From Bog-473 sp963788125 (GTDB taxonomy: Bacteria > Actinomycetota > Acidimicrobiia > Acidimicrobiales > RAAP-2), in NCBI GenBank assembly GCA_963788125.1, contig CAWBFN010000002.1, positions 1,674,001 through 1,738,000 of the forward strand: a DNA stretch of 64,000 nt, written 5' to 3'. Numbering within the stretch: position 1 is the stretch's first letter; the number at the start of each line of letters is the position of its first letter. Below, piece by piece: positions 44,373 to 53,161 of this stretch. Below the pieces are notes generated by a model. The model ran no database searches. It was not told the DNA's origin and saw nothing but the letters and a program-made list of their open reading frames with translations. Both the position numbers and the translations under genes were made by a program.

Positions 44373-45152
44373 TCATCCTCTCAGCGACTGAAGGGGCTGG
44401 AGCAGTTCCGGCCCGGCGAGGACGGCAAAGAGGGTGCCGAGAGCCAGGAACACACCGTAGGGGATCTGCTGCGTACGGCTCATCCGCTTGGTGGCGATGA
44501 GTGAGATGGCCACGACGGCGCCGATGAGGTTGGCCGAGAAGAACCCCAGTAGGACGTAGCGCAGGCCGAGCCATCCGAGGGCGAGGCCCAGGACCGGAGC
44601 GAGCCGTACGTCGCCGAAGCCCAACAGGCGCGGGCTGGCGAAGTTCAGGGCGAAGAAGACCACGAACCATGCCATGGCGCAGATGGCGGCGATGAGGAGG
44701 TCGTGCCAGTTGTCCGTGATCCCGGCGGCGAAGACGAGCAGCACGCCCACCATGATGAGCACCGGGTAGACGATCCGCTTCGGCAGGATCAGGTGTTCGA
44801 AATCGGTGCTGGCCAGCGCCACCAGTCCCGCCGCCAGGGCGAGGAAGGCCGGGAGGCTCCAGGAGAAGCCGATGCGGGCCGCCACCCCGGCGAAGAGACA
44901 GGCCGTCGCGGCCTCAATGAGCGGATAGCGCGCCGAGATCGGCGATCGGCAGTTGCGGCAGCGCCCCCGCAGGAACAGCCAGGAGAAGATGGGGACGTTG
45001 TCCCGCGCCTCGATGGCCACCCCGCACCTCGGGCAGGCCGAACGGGGCCGCACCACCGACTCCCGCCGGGGGACCCGGTAGATCACGACGTTCAAGAACG
45101 AGCCGACGACGAGCCCGAACAAGGCGCAGTAGCCGATCAGGAGGCCTAGCAT
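44373..45152 (-). CDS. pilD: Prepilin peptidase / N-methyltransferase
   Basis: A 259-residue inner-membrane aspartic protease that cleaves prepilin leaders and N-methylates the mature end. The N-terminal VGSFLNVVIYRVPRRESVVRPRS segment is followed by the zinc-binding CPRC and CRNC pairs. The catalytic Asp residues lie in STDFEHLILP (~residue 115) and GFGDVRL (~177, the GxGD motif). It would process all the prepilins in this locus. Its start overlaps the end of the receiver-HD-GYP gene by 7 bases, so it is co-transcribed with the signalling pair from the opposite strand. Confidence 0.93.
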   Translation of the reverse strand: MLGLLIGYCALFGLVVGSFLNVVIYRVPRRESVVRPRSACPRCGVAIEARDNVPIFSWLFLRGRCRNCRSPISARYPLIEAATACLFAGVAARIGFSWSLPAFLALAAGLVALASTDFEHLILPKRIVYPVLIMVGVLLVFAAGITDNWHDLLIAAICAMAWFVVFFALNFASPRLLGFGDVRLAPVLGLALGWLGLRYVLLGFFSANLIGAVVAISLIATKRMSRTQQIPYGVFLALGTLFAVLAGPELLQPLQSLRG

Positions 45153-46236
45153 GCCGGCGTCCCGGTTCGTGTCTCGAGGTCGGTGATGAAGAGGTCCAGC
45201 AGCTCGGGATCGAGCTGGGTGCGCCGGCGACTCCGCAGTATCTCGAGCGACTCCTTCTTCGAGTAGGCCTGCTTGTAGGGTCGCCGGCTGCGCAGGGCAT
45301 CAAAGACGTCGGCGATGGCCACGATCCGGCCCTCGAGCGGGATGGCCGTTCCCACCAGCCCGTGCGGATAGCCGGTCCCGTCGAACCGCTCGTGGTGTGA
45401 GAGGGCGATGACCGACCCCAGCAGGAGCAAGGGGGAGTCAGACCCCTCGAGCATCTTGAACCCCGTCTCGGTGTGCCCCTGCATGATGAGGCGTTCCTCT
45501 TCGGTGAGCAACCTCGGCTTCAACGCCACGGCGTCGGGTATGTCGACCTTGCCGATATCGTGCAGCTGGCTGGCCAACCGCAGCAGTTCGACGTCCGCGG
45601 GCGGCAGGCCGGCCAGCACGGCCAGGCGTGCCGCGTGCGTGCTGACCCGCTGCAGATGACGGTCGATGTCGGGATCGCGCCATTCGGCCGCCACGGCGAC
45701 GCCCACGACCGACTCCTCGCACGCGACGCGCCGTCCGCCGCGGCGAGGCGGCTGAGCGCGTCGTTCACCGCGGCGATGCGGTCGGCGATATCGGAGGTGG
45801 CGCGCGAGGACTGTTCGGCGATCTCCGCCCGATGCTCGGCGCGCTTTCCCAGTGCGCCCACGATGTTGATGAGGATGACGTTGGTGTTGAAGGGCTTCAC
45901 GACGTAGCCGTAGGCTCCGTAGCGGGCCGCCGGCTCGGTGGCGATCGGTGTGTCGACGGCGGTGACCATGATCACGGCCAGGTCGGGATGCGCCTCGCTG
46001 GCGTGCGCCAGCAGGGAGAAGCCGCTCTCACCGGGCATCGTCACGTCGCACAGCATCAGGTCGAACCTCTTCGTCGTCAGCAGTTGGCGGGCCTCGGCCG
46101 CGTCGGACGCCGTGGCGCATGCGTACCCGGCTCCCTCGAGCAGGCGGGCGAGCGAACGACGGATCGGCTCCTCGTCGTCGACGATGAGGATCCGGGCGTC
46201 GGGGGCCGTCCGCGGGAAGGTCACCGTCGAGCTCAT
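45146..46236 (-). CDS. Receiver-HD-GYP protein, split by one frameshift
   Basis: The N-terminal half is a receiver domain (ARILIVDDEEPIRRSLARLL, phosphoacceptor in LMLCDVTMPGESG, Lys in YVVKPFN). The C-terminal half, in another frame, is an HD-GYP domain: AAEWRDPDIDRHLQRVS, LHDIGKVDIPD and HHERFDGTGYPHGL, the class that hydrolyses cyclic di-GMP. One base appears to be missing near 45717-45718 (ESVVGVAVAAEWRDPD would then join the linker coiled coil). The repaired protein has 363 residues with the common RpfG-like layout. As written, the HD-GYP half alone is open from 45706. The ATG overlaps the kinase stop (ATGA). Confidence 0.87.
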
Positions 46237-47279
46237 GGGGACACCGAGACCGGTTCGTGGGCGATCGAGGCACGGAGCGGATCGGTGGCCTCGGACAGTG
46301 GCAACAGCACGGTGATGGCGGTCCCCGCCCCCTCGGACGTCGAGATCGACGCTCTCCCCCCTGCCCGCTGGGCGATCCCGTAGACCATGGCCAGGCCCAG
46401 TCCCGCGCCCCGGCCGGTCTCCTTGGTCGTGAAGAACGGTTCGAAGGCCTTGGCCGCCACCTCGGGGGTCATGCCCTGGCCGTCGTCGCTCACCTCTACC
46501 CTGCCGAAGAGGCCGGGGGGGAGATCGTCCCGCTCGTCGAGCGCCACCGTGTCCACCGAGATGGAGAGCGTGCCTCCGTAGGGCATGGCGTCGCGGGCGT
46601 TGAGAGCGAGGTTCATGAGCAGCAGTTCGAGCTCTCCGGTGTCGGCGAGCACGAGGCACGGGTCGTCATCGGTCCGGCAGTCGAGGTGCACCTCCTCGCC
46701 CAAGGTGCGGCGCAAGAGGTGTTCGCTGTCGCGGACCGAGGCGTTCAGGTCCGTCACCGCGGGCCGTGCCGCGTGCTGCCGGCTGAAGATCAGGAGCTGC
46801 CGCGTGAGGCCGGCCGCCCGGTGGGCGGCCTTCTGAACCTCGTCCACGTCCCGTTGCATCTCGCTCTCGGGGTCAAGACCGTCGGAGATGAACTCCGAGT
46901 AGCTGAGGATGGACTGCAAGAGGTTGTTGAAGTCGTGGGCGATCCCCCCGGCGAGTTGGCCCACGGCCTCCATGCGTTGTGCCTGCCGGAGGCTCTGCTC
47001 GGCGTCGGCCTGCCGGGAGAGAGCCTCGTCGAGCTGCGAGTTTTTCATGGCCAGCTCGGCCACGAGGGCGAGCGCCTCGTCCCGCCGACTGACGGCGAGG
47101 CCGATCAGGCTGGCGGCGATCAACGTCGCCGTCAGACCGACCAGGAGGGAGATCCAGGGGAAGCCGTGCGCCAGGAACCCGCCGACGCTTGCCGTGAACC
47201 CGACGAGCACCACCACGACGGCGATCCGGGAAACCTCCACCGACCTGAGGGTGACCTCAGATGTGTGGTCGGCGGGCAT
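46233..47279 (-). CDS. Membrane histidine kinase
   Basis: A 348-residue sensor kinase. ATG 47279 is preferred over a GTG 15 codons upstream. Two transmembrane segments (residues ~16-60) are separated by only a few residues, so there is almost no external sensor domain. A short coiled coil leads into the H-box QLAGGIAHDFNNLLQSIL (phospho-His). The ATPase domain has LALNARDAMPYGG (N box), VSDDGQGMTP (G1) and GRGAGLGLAMVYG (G2). It is coupled to the receiver-HD-GYP gene by a 4-base overlap and is its obvious partner. It may sense a membrane state. Confidence 0.88.
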   Translation of the reverse strand: MPADHTSEVTLRSVEVSRIAVVVVLVGFTASVGGFLAHGFPWISLLVGLTATLIAASLIGLAVSRRDEALALVAELAMKNSQLDEALSRQADAEQSLRQAQRMEAVGQLAGGIAHDFNNLLQSILSYSEFISDGLDPESEMQRDVDEVQKAAHRAAGLTRQLLIFSRQHAARPAVTDLNASVRDSEHLLRRTLGEEVHLDCRTDDDPCLVLADTGELELLLMNLALNARDAMPYGGTLSISVDTVALDERDDLPPGLFGRVEVSDDGQGMTPEVAAKAFEPFFTTKETGRGAGLGLAMVYGIAQRAGGRASISTSEGAGTAITVLLPLSEATDPLRASIAHEPVSVSP

Positions 47280-47359
47280 GCGTACAAGCCTGACGGTCGA
47301 GGCTCTCCAGGCTCTCCACCGCAACCCAACGGCAACCCAACTTTCCGGCCGCGACGGGG

Positions 47360-47378
47360 GACGCGCCAGGGGCGCGTC
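47360..47378 (-). terminator. GC-rich hairpin after the cytochrome b561-type gene
   Basis: The stem GACGCGCC (47360-47367) / GGCGCGTC (47371-47378) has an AGG loop. It lies just past the 3' end of the cytochrome b561-like gene (minus strand) and before the kinase start. There is no T-run; it may also insulate the kinase promoter. Confidence 0.55.
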
Positions 47379-47405
47379 AGGAAGGGGAGTATGAGTGATC
47401 CGGAC

Positions 47406-48044
47406 CTAGGGCCCGGGGTCGGTCGTCTCCTCGCGCAGCCAGCTCGGGGCGTGGCGAGCGGCCCAGGTCTCGGTCACCCAGCCCTTGATCATGGAGCGCA
47501 GCGACTCAGGGTGCGTCACGGCGAAGAGGATGTGGCCGATGACGACGGCGAAGATGGCGAAGGCCAGGACGTCGTGGACGAAGGTGGCGCCGGTGCGCCA
47601 ACCGATGGGGAAGAAGCGGAACCACTTCATGATGAAGCCCGTCGCCAGCATGACCACGATGGAGCCGCCGACGAAGATGGCGTTGAGCTTCTGGCCGGGG
47701 TTGAACTTGTCGACGACCCTCGGTGCGTTCCAGCCCAACGACCTGAGCCATGTGACCTCGTCCTTCGTCCACCGGTTGATCCGACGCAGATCACGCCGCA
47801 TGCGGGCTCCCCAGGGGCCGAGCAGCGAGATGACGACCGGTACGGGCAGCACGACACCGGTCCATACGTGGATGTTCTCCACCAGGACCCGCCGGCCGAT
47901 CGTCGTGGACAGCCCCGAGAAGTAGAGGGGCAGGGCCGTGAGCATGAGGATGCCGAAGAGCACGGCGTTGGCCCAGTGGGCCGCGCGCTGCACGCGGTCG
48001 AACCGGAGGATGCGCGAGACGGCGACGTCCGTCCGGACCGTCAC
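47406..48044 (-). CDS. Cytochrome b561-type membrane anchor
   Basis: A 212-residue integral membrane protein with four hydrophobic segments, resembling the b-type cytochrome subunits of formate dehydrogenase and YedZ/b561 proteins. Candidate haem ligands are His in RVQRAAHWANAVL (TM1), ENIHVWTGVV (TM2), ATFVHDVLAFAI (TM3) and VIGHILFAVTHPESL (TM4). It would pass electrons between the quinone pool and the neighbouring molybdoenzyme. It starts three bases after the stop of the sulfite-oxidase-fold gene, indicating an operon. Confidence 0.8.
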   Translation of the reverse strand: MTVRTDVAVSRILRFDRVQRAAHWANAVLFGILMLTALPLYFSGLSTTIGRRVLVENIHVWTGVVLPVPVVISLLGPWGARMRRDLRRINRWTKDEVTWLRSLGWNAPRVVDKFNPGQKLNAIFVGGSIVVMLATGFIMKWFRFFPIGWRTGATFVHDVLAFAIFAVVIGHILFAVTHPESLRSMIKGWVTETWAARHAPSWLREETTDPGP

Positions 48045-48047
48045 GAC

Positions 48048-48761
48048 TCAACTCTCCGTGGGGCCGGTCGAGCCGTTGCGCCATCCGTTGACCGGATAGC
48101 CGTTCTGTTCCCAGTATCCAGGGATCACCTGGTCGACCACCCGGATGGCGGAGAGCCACTTGAGGGACTTGTAGCCGAACATGGGACCCACATAGAGCCG
48201 GACGGGACCGCCATGCTCGGTGGTGACCGGAGCCCCCAGCATCCGATAGGCGACGATGACGTAGGGAAGGTGGGCCTGGTCCAGGGTGAGGCTCTCGGTG
48301 TCCACCCCGTCGTAGGACTCGAAGGCGAGTGCCACGGCCCCCTTCCTCACGCCGGCGCGGTCCAGTATGTCGGAGAGCTTGACGCCCTCCCAGTGGACGT
48401 CGGTGACGACCCATCCGGTGACGCACTGGAAGTTCTGGACGAATGCCGTCGGGGGCAGGGCCTTGAGATCGGCGAGGGTGTAGGTCCGGGGGTTGTCCAC
48501 CAGCCCGCTGACCTCCAGCCGGTACTCGTCGTCCGAGATCTTGGGCAGCGAATCGCTGACCGAGTAGATGCGGAAGTAGTTGCCTCCCGGGATCAGACCC
48601 GCCAGCCCGGAGCCGACGGCCTTGGTGAAGACGTTCTGCACCTTGGCCCCGAAGACGATGCCCGCCGCACCAAGGGCGGCCATGCCCAGGAACACTCTCC
48701 GGCCGACGGCGACCGACGCGCCGGCCTTGCTGCCGGTCTGACCCTTCGAGGTGGCGGCCAC
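48048..48761 (-). CDS. Tat-exported sulfite-oxidase-fold molybdoenzyme
   Basis: A 237-residue molybdopterin-binding oxidoreductase. A Tat-type signal is visible (GRRVFLGMAALGAAG, residues ~20-34), so the folded enzyme would be exported. The conserved Mo-coordinating Cys lies in NFQCVTGWVVTDVHWEG (~residue 113), followed by HGGPVRLYVGPMFGYKSLKWL. It is about the size of MsrP-like single-domain enzymes and lacks the dimerisation domain of true sulfite oxidases. Paired with the membrane cytochrome downstream, it may act as an oxidoreductase of the cell envelope; the substrate is unknown. Confidence 0.85.
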   Translation of the reverse strand: MAATSKGQTGSKAGASVAVGRRVFLGMAALGAAGIVFGAKVQNVFTKAVGSGLAGLIPGGNYFRIYSVSDSLPKISDDEYRLEVSGLVDNPRTYTLADLKALPPTAFVQNFQCVTGWVVTDVHWEGVKLSDILDRAGVRKGAVALAFESYDGVDTESLTLDQAHLPYVIVAYRMLGAPVTTEHGGPVRLYVGPMFGYKSLKWLSAIRVVDQVIPGYWEQNGYPVNGWRNGSTGPTES

Positions 48762-48885
48762 CCCTCGAGCCTACGGACTGCGTCGATCCGAGAGGCGTCA
48801 CCCGTGGAGACGGTCGCCGGGTCGGTGCCGGGCGGGAGCCGCGTAGGATCGGTCCGTGGCCGATCGGCCGGAGAGTCGGGGAGAG

Positions 48886-49380
48886 ATGCCGTCAATTCAG
48901 ATATCGCTGCAGGTGAACGGGGCCAGACGCCAGCATGACGTCGAGCCGAGGCTGCTCCTGGTGCAGTACCTGCGGGAGACCCTCGGCCTCACGGGCACGA
49001 ACATCGGGTGCGACACCAGCTCGTGCGGCGCGTGCACCGTCCTGCTCGGTGGGGTGTCGGTGAAGTCGTGCACGCTGCTGGCCGTTCAGGCCGATTCGAC
49101 CGAGGTGGTGACGATCGAAGGTCTCGCCGGTTCCGACGGGACGTTGCACCCGGTCCAGGAGGCGTTCCGGCAGAACCACGCGCTCCAGTGTGGGTACTGC
49201 ACCCCGGGGATGGTCATGGCGGCCGTCTCGCTCCTCGACGAGGAGGTCCAACTGAGTGAACACGGCGTCCGGGAAGGGCTGGAGGGCAATCTCTGCCGCT
49301 GCACCGGCTATCACAACATCGTGAAGGCGGTCCTGGCCTGCGCTGCCGATCGGGGAATGCTGGCGGAGTCGGGATCGTGA
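48886..49380 (+). CDS. [2Fe-2S] subunit of xanthine dehydrogenase-family enzyme (CoxS-like)
   Basis: A 164-residue small subunit with two [2Fe-2S] clusters: the plant-ferredoxin type CDTSSCGACTVLLGG plus the SCTLLA Cys, and the second domain's CGYCTPGMVM and CRCTGYHNIV. It passes electrons from molybdenum to FAD. ATG 48886 has GGGGAGAG just upstream; the GTG 10 codons earlier is the alternative. The 124-base divergent region from the sulfite-oxidase-fold gene contains a GATCGG/CCGATC inverted repeat (48847-48865). The stop overlaps the next start (GTGA). Confidence 0.9.
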   Translation: MPSIQISLQVNGARRQHDVEPRLLLVQYLRETLGLTGTNIGCDTSSCGACTVLLGGVSVKSCTLLAVQADSTEVVTIEGLAGSDGTLHPVQEAFRQNHALQCGYCTPGMVMAAVSLLDEEVQLSEHGVREGLEGNLCRCTGYHNIVKAVLACAADRGMLAESGS

Positions 49381-50198
49381 TCCCGGCCGAGTTCGAGTAC
49401 GTGCGCGCCGGCTCGGTGGAGGAGGCCGTGGCGCTGCTCACCGAGCACGGCGAGGACGCCAAGGTCCTCGCCGGCGGCCACTCATTGCTGCCCCTGATGA
49501 AGCTGCGGCTGGCGACCCCGACGGTGCTGATCGACATCGGCCGCATCCCTGACCGTTCCTATATAGAGGAGCGGGACGGAGAGATCGCCATTGGGGCGCT
49601 GGCCCGTCACCATCAGCTCGAGTCGTCGTCGCTGCTGAAGGAGCAGGTCCCGCTCCTTGCCCACACCGCCCACCAGGTGGGCGACCCGCAGGTGCGTCAT
49701 CGCGGCACGCTGGGCGGCACCCTGGCCCATGGCGATCCCGCCTCGGACCTCCCCGCGGCGATCCTGGCCCTGGGGGGCACGCTGGTGGCCCAGGGTCCGA
49801 GCGGGCGGCGCGAGATCGCCGCCGTCGACTTCTTCCAGTCGTTCCTCCAGACCTCCCTCGCCCCCGATGAGCTGCTCGTCGAGGTCCGGGTTCCCAAGGT
49901 GCCCGGTGCGGGGTGGTCGTTCCAGAAGTTCAACCGGCGGGCCCAGGACTGGGCCATCGTGGGCGTGGCGGCGGTCCTCAACGGCACCACCGGCGTCGCG
50001 CTCGTCAACATGGGATCGATCCCGTTGCGGGCGACGGCGGTCGAGGAGGCGGTGCGCAGCGGCGCGACCGCCACCGACGCCGCCACGTTGGCCCACGAGG
50101 GGACGGATCCACCGAGCGACATCAACGCCTCGGCCGAGTACCGCCGCCATCTCGCGACCGTGCTCGTTCGCCGCGCCCTCGAGGAGGCCCAGTCATGA
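49377..50198 (+). CDS. FAD-binding subunit (CoxM-like)
   Basis: A 273-residue medium subunit of the xanthine dehydrogenase family. FAD-binding motifs AGGHSLLPLMKLRLATP (~residues 32-48) and RGTLGGTLAHGDPASDLPA (~109-127) are intact, followed by the CODH-like C-terminal domain (QKFNRRAQDWAIVGVAAVL). It takes electrons from the 2Fe-2S subunit. Start and stop overlap the small and large subunit genes by four bases, giving an S-M-L order with translational coupling. Confidence 0.9.
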   Translation: MIPAEFEYVRAGSVEEAVALLTEHGEDAKVLAGGHSLLPLMKLRLATPTVLIDIGRIPDRSYIEERDGEIAIGALARHHQLESSSLLKEQVPLLAHTAHQVGDPQVRHRGTLGGTLAHGDPASDLPAAILALGGTLVAQGPSGRREIAAVDFFQSFLQTSLAPDELLVEVRVPKVPGAGWSFQKFNRRAQDWAIVGVAAVLNGTTGVALVNMGSIPLRATAVEEAVRSGATATDAATLAHEGTDPPSDINASAEYRRHLATVLVRRALEEAQS

Positions 50199-52573
50199 CG
50201 GTCGGCGCCGGCACGTTCTCCGGCAAGCCGGTGCGCCGGGTCGAAGATCCCGACCTTTTGCGTGGCGCGGGCACGTACGTGGACAACCTGAAGCTGGACG
50301 GCCTGCTCACGCTGTACTTCGTACGCTCACCCTTCGCGCACGCCACCCTCGGCTCCATCGACGCCACGGCCGCTCGGGAGATGCCCGGCGTGGTGGGGGT
50401 CTACAGCGCCGCCGACCTCGACCTGCCCGATGCTCCCGTCTTCATGAAGATTCATCCCGACGCCGTGCGCCCAACCTTGGCGAAGGGCACCGTCAACTTC
50501 GTGGGCGACCCGGTGGCGGTGGTCGTCGCCGACTCGCGGGCACACGCCATGGACGCCGCCGAGCTGGTCGAGGTCGACTACGAGCCGCTCGGTGCGGTGG
50601 TCGACATGGAGGACGCGCTCGCACCCGACTCGCCGCTGCAGTTCGAGACGATCGGCAGCAACGTCGTGATCGGGATGCGAGCCGGGAGCGACGATCCGCT
50701 CGACGGCGCCGACGTCATCGTGCGCGGCCGTTTCGAGAATCAGCGGCTCGCCGTCGTGCCGATGGAGGGGAGTGCCATCGTGGTCGATCCGACCGACCCC
50801 GAGTTCGACCTCACGGTGCACCTGGCCTGCCAGATGCCGCACATGGCCCGTGGAGCCCTCTCGGGGCTGCTGGGCCTCGAGCCTGACCGGGTGCGTGTGA
50901 TCGCACCGAACGTCGGTGGCTCGTTCGGGGGGAAGCACCTGTCGGCGGAGGGCGTGGTCGCGGCCAGGCTCGCTCTCGAGCTCGGCCGTCCGATGAAATG
51001 GGTCGAGACCCGCTCGGAGAACATGGTGGGGTTGCCCCACGGCCGCGGCCAGGTGCAGTACGTGGAGCTGGGCCTCAGGCGCGACGGCACCATCGTCGGG
51101 ATGCGCTGCCGGATGATCGGGGATGCGGGGGCGTACGGGGGATTCGGCGGAGTCCTGGTGGTGGGCTCGACCAAGCTCATGTCCCAGGGCGTGTACCGCA
51201 TTCCCAAGATCGCCTTCGACGTGGGGGTCGTCGTCACCAACACCACGCCCATGGGGGCCTATCGCGGTGCCGGTCGTCCCGAGGCCGCCGCGTTCTTGGA
51301 GCGCATCATCGACATGGCGGCCGACCAACTGGGAATGGATCCCGCCGAGTTGCGGCGCAAGAACTTCATCCGGCCCGATGCGTTCCCCCTCACGACGCTC
51401 ATGGGGGCCGAGTACGACAGCGGCGAGTACGAGGCCGCGCTGGACGAGGCGTTGCGCCTGGCCGACTACGACGGGCTGCGCCGTGAACAAGAGGCGCGTC
51501 GGGCGCGCGGCGACCGGGTGCAGCTCGGGATCGGATTGGCCTGCTACGTCGAGGTGACGGGGGGCGGGGCCGAGTTCGCCCAGGTTGAGGTGGACGACAG
51601 CGGCATGATCACGGTCCGGGCGGGCACGTCGGCGCACGGCCAGGGTCACGCCACGGCGTTCTCGCAGATCGCGGCCGACCAGTTCGGCGTGGGCCTCGAG
51701 CGGATCCGCTACGTGCAGTCCGACACGGCGCTCGTGGCGCGGGGCGGCGGCACGGGGGGATCCCGGTCGGTGCAGCTGGGGGGGACCGCCGTGCTGGAGA
51801 CATCGAAGTTGGTCGTCGAGCGGGCCAAGAACCTGGTGGCCGACCTGCTCGAGGCGGCGCCGGAGGACATCGTGGTCAGCAGGGAGGGGATGCTCGGCGT
51901 CGCCGGGGTTCCCGATACGGCGCTCGGGTGGGCCGAGATCGCCCGCGCCGCCACGGCGCAGGGTGAACCGCTCGTCGTCCAGCACGACACCCAGCGTTCG
52001 GGCTCGACCTTTCCCTTCGGCGCCCACGTCGCCGTCGTCGAGGTCGACACCGAGACCGGCCGGGTCGTGCCGGTGCGCCACTTCGCCGTCGACGACTGCG
52101 GCGTGATCGTCAACCCGCTGCTGGTCGACGGCCAGGTGCACGGTGGGCTCGCCTCGGGCATCGGGCAGGCGCTGTGGGAGCAGTTCCTCTACGACGAGGA
52201 CGGCAACCCGCTTACCTCGACTTTGGCGGAGTACGCCATGCCCAGCGCGGCGGAGCTGCCGTCCTTCACCACCGCGCACACCGAGACGCCGTCGCCGTTG
52301 AACGGCCTCGGCGCCAAGGGGATCGGCGAGTCGGCGACGGTCGGGTCCACTCCGGCCGTGCAGAACGCCGTGGTCGACGCGCTCAGCCACCTCGGGGTCC
52401 GGCACATCGACATGCCCTGCACCCCCGAGCGCGTCTGGCGGGCGATGGAGGCGGCGCGGGCGGGGACCCTGCCCGATCCGTGGCGCGAGCCTCCGCCGGC
52501 GATGGCGGCCTTCGCCATGGAGGGCGCAGAGGGCGAGGACCTCGAACATGGGGCCGAGAGCGTCAACCTCTGA
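50195..52573 (+). CDS. Molybdopterin subunit, CoxL form II-like hydroxylase
   Basis: A 792-residue large subunit that binds the molybdenum cofactor (LAGAGT-type N-terminus RRVEDPDLLRGAGTYVDNL, NVGGSFGGKH, GTSAHGQGHATAFSQIAAD, GAKGIGES near the C-terminus with the catalytic Glu). The active-site loop reads AYRGAGR (~residue 355), the form II signature, instead of the AYRCSFR of proven aerobic CO dehydrogenases. CO oxidation is therefore doubtful and an aldehyde or heterocycle hydroxylase is as likely. The last ~25 residues are acidic. ATG 50195 overlaps the FAD-subunit stop. Confidence 0.88.
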   Translation: MTVGAGTFSGKPVRRVEDPDLLRGAGTYVDNLKLDGLLTLYFVRSPFAHATLGSIDATAAREMPGVVGVYSAADLDLPDAPVFMKIHPDAVRPTLAKGTVNFVGDPVAVVVADSRAHAMDAAELVEVDYEPLGAVVDMEDALAPDSPLQFETIGSNVVIGMRAGSDDPLDGADVIVRGRFENQRLAVVPMEGSAIVVDPTDPEFDLTVHLACQMPHMARGALSGLLGLEPDRVRVIAPNVGGSFGGKHLSAEGVVAARLALELGRPMKWVETRSENMVGLPHGRGQVQYVELGLRRDGTIVGMRCRMIGDAGAYGGFGGVLVVGSTKLMSQGVYRIPKIAFDVGVVVTNTTPMGAYRGAGRPEAAAFLERIIDMAADQLGMDPAELRRKNFIRPDAFPLTTLMGAEYDSGEYEAALDEALRLADYDGLRREQEARRARGDRVQLGIGLACYVEVTGGGAEFAQVEVDDSGMITVRAGTSAHGQGHATAFSQIAADQFGVGLERIRYVQSDTALVARGGGTGGSRSVQLGGTAVLETSKLVVERAKNLVADLLEAAPEDIVVSREGMLGVAGVPDTALGWAEIARAATAQGEPLVVQHDTQRSGSTFPFGAHVAVVEVDTETGRVVPVRHFAVDDCGVIVNPLLVDGQVHGGLASGIGQALWEQFLYDEDGNPLTSTLAEYAMPSAAELPSFTTAHTETPSPLNGLGAKGIGESATVGSTPAVQNAVVDALSHLGVRHIDMPCTPERVWRAMEAARAGTLPDPWREPPPAMAAFAMEGAEGEDLEHGAESVNL

Positions 52574-52603
52574 TCCGCCGGCGAACGGCGCGACAATGGC
52601 GGC

Positions 52604-53161
52604 ATGGGCAAGACGTATCAGGTCATTGACGATGGCTTGGCCGAGTGGCTCGTGGGGCAACCGGTCTTCTTCGTGTCCACGGCGCCGCTCGCGGCCGACG
52701 GGTCGGTGAACTGCTCGCCCAAGGGCAACCGGGAGGAGTTCACCGTGCTGGGGGAGCGAGCTGTCGCCTACCTCGACCAGACGGGGAGCGGGGTCGAGAC
52801 CATCGCCCATCTGCGGGAGAACGGGCGCATCGTGGTCATGTTCTGCGCCTTTGACGGTCCTCCGCGGATCGTGCGTCTGCACGGGACGGGCCGGGTGGTC
52901 GTGCCCGATGCACCGGACTTCTCCCAGCTGGCCTCCCATTTTCCCGGCGGGGCCCGCGTCGGCGTGCGCTCGATCATCGTGGTCGACGTACGCCGTATCT
53001 CGGACTCGTGCGGGTATGGGGTCCCTCTCATGACCTTCGACGGTCACCGGCCCACCATGGACCAGTGGAGCGCCCGGAAGGGCGCCGAGGGCATCCGGGA
53101 CTACTGGACCGAGAAGAACGCCACCAGCATCGACGATCTGAGCGGCCTGCCGCTCCGTTAG
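52604..53161 (+). CDS. Pyridoxamine 5'-phosphate oxidase-family FMN protein
   Basis: A 185-residue split-barrel flavoprotein. Features: VFFVSTAPLAADGSVNCSPKG (N-terminal strand pair typical of the family), AYLDQTGSGVETIAHLRENGRIVVMFCAF and the later RISDSCGYGVPLMTF. The family binds FMN, F420 or haem; the cofactor and substrate here cannot be deduced. ATG 52604 starts 31 bases after the CoxL-like gene and may be read with it. It is convergent with moaC, overlapping by 4 bases. Confidence 0.82.
   Translation: MGKTYQVIDDGLAEWLVGQPVFFVSTAPLAADGSVNCSPKGNREEFTVLGERAVAYLDQTGSGVETIAHLRENGRIVVMFCAFDGPPRIVRLHGTGRVVVPDAPDFSQLASHFPGGARVGVRSIIVVDVRRISDSCGYGVPLMTFDGHRPTMDQWSARKGAEGIRDYWTEKNATSIDDLSGLPLR

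Noticed and set aside
46257..48938. An 893-codon plus-strand frame across the kinase and cytochrome genes
   Set aside because: It is antisense to several genes with clear motifs and crosses a terminator and gene boundaries.
48886..52573. Form I aerobic CO dehydrogenase
   Set aside because: The active-site loop is AYRGAGR rather than AYRCSFR, and the small-medium-large order is not the usual coxMSL.
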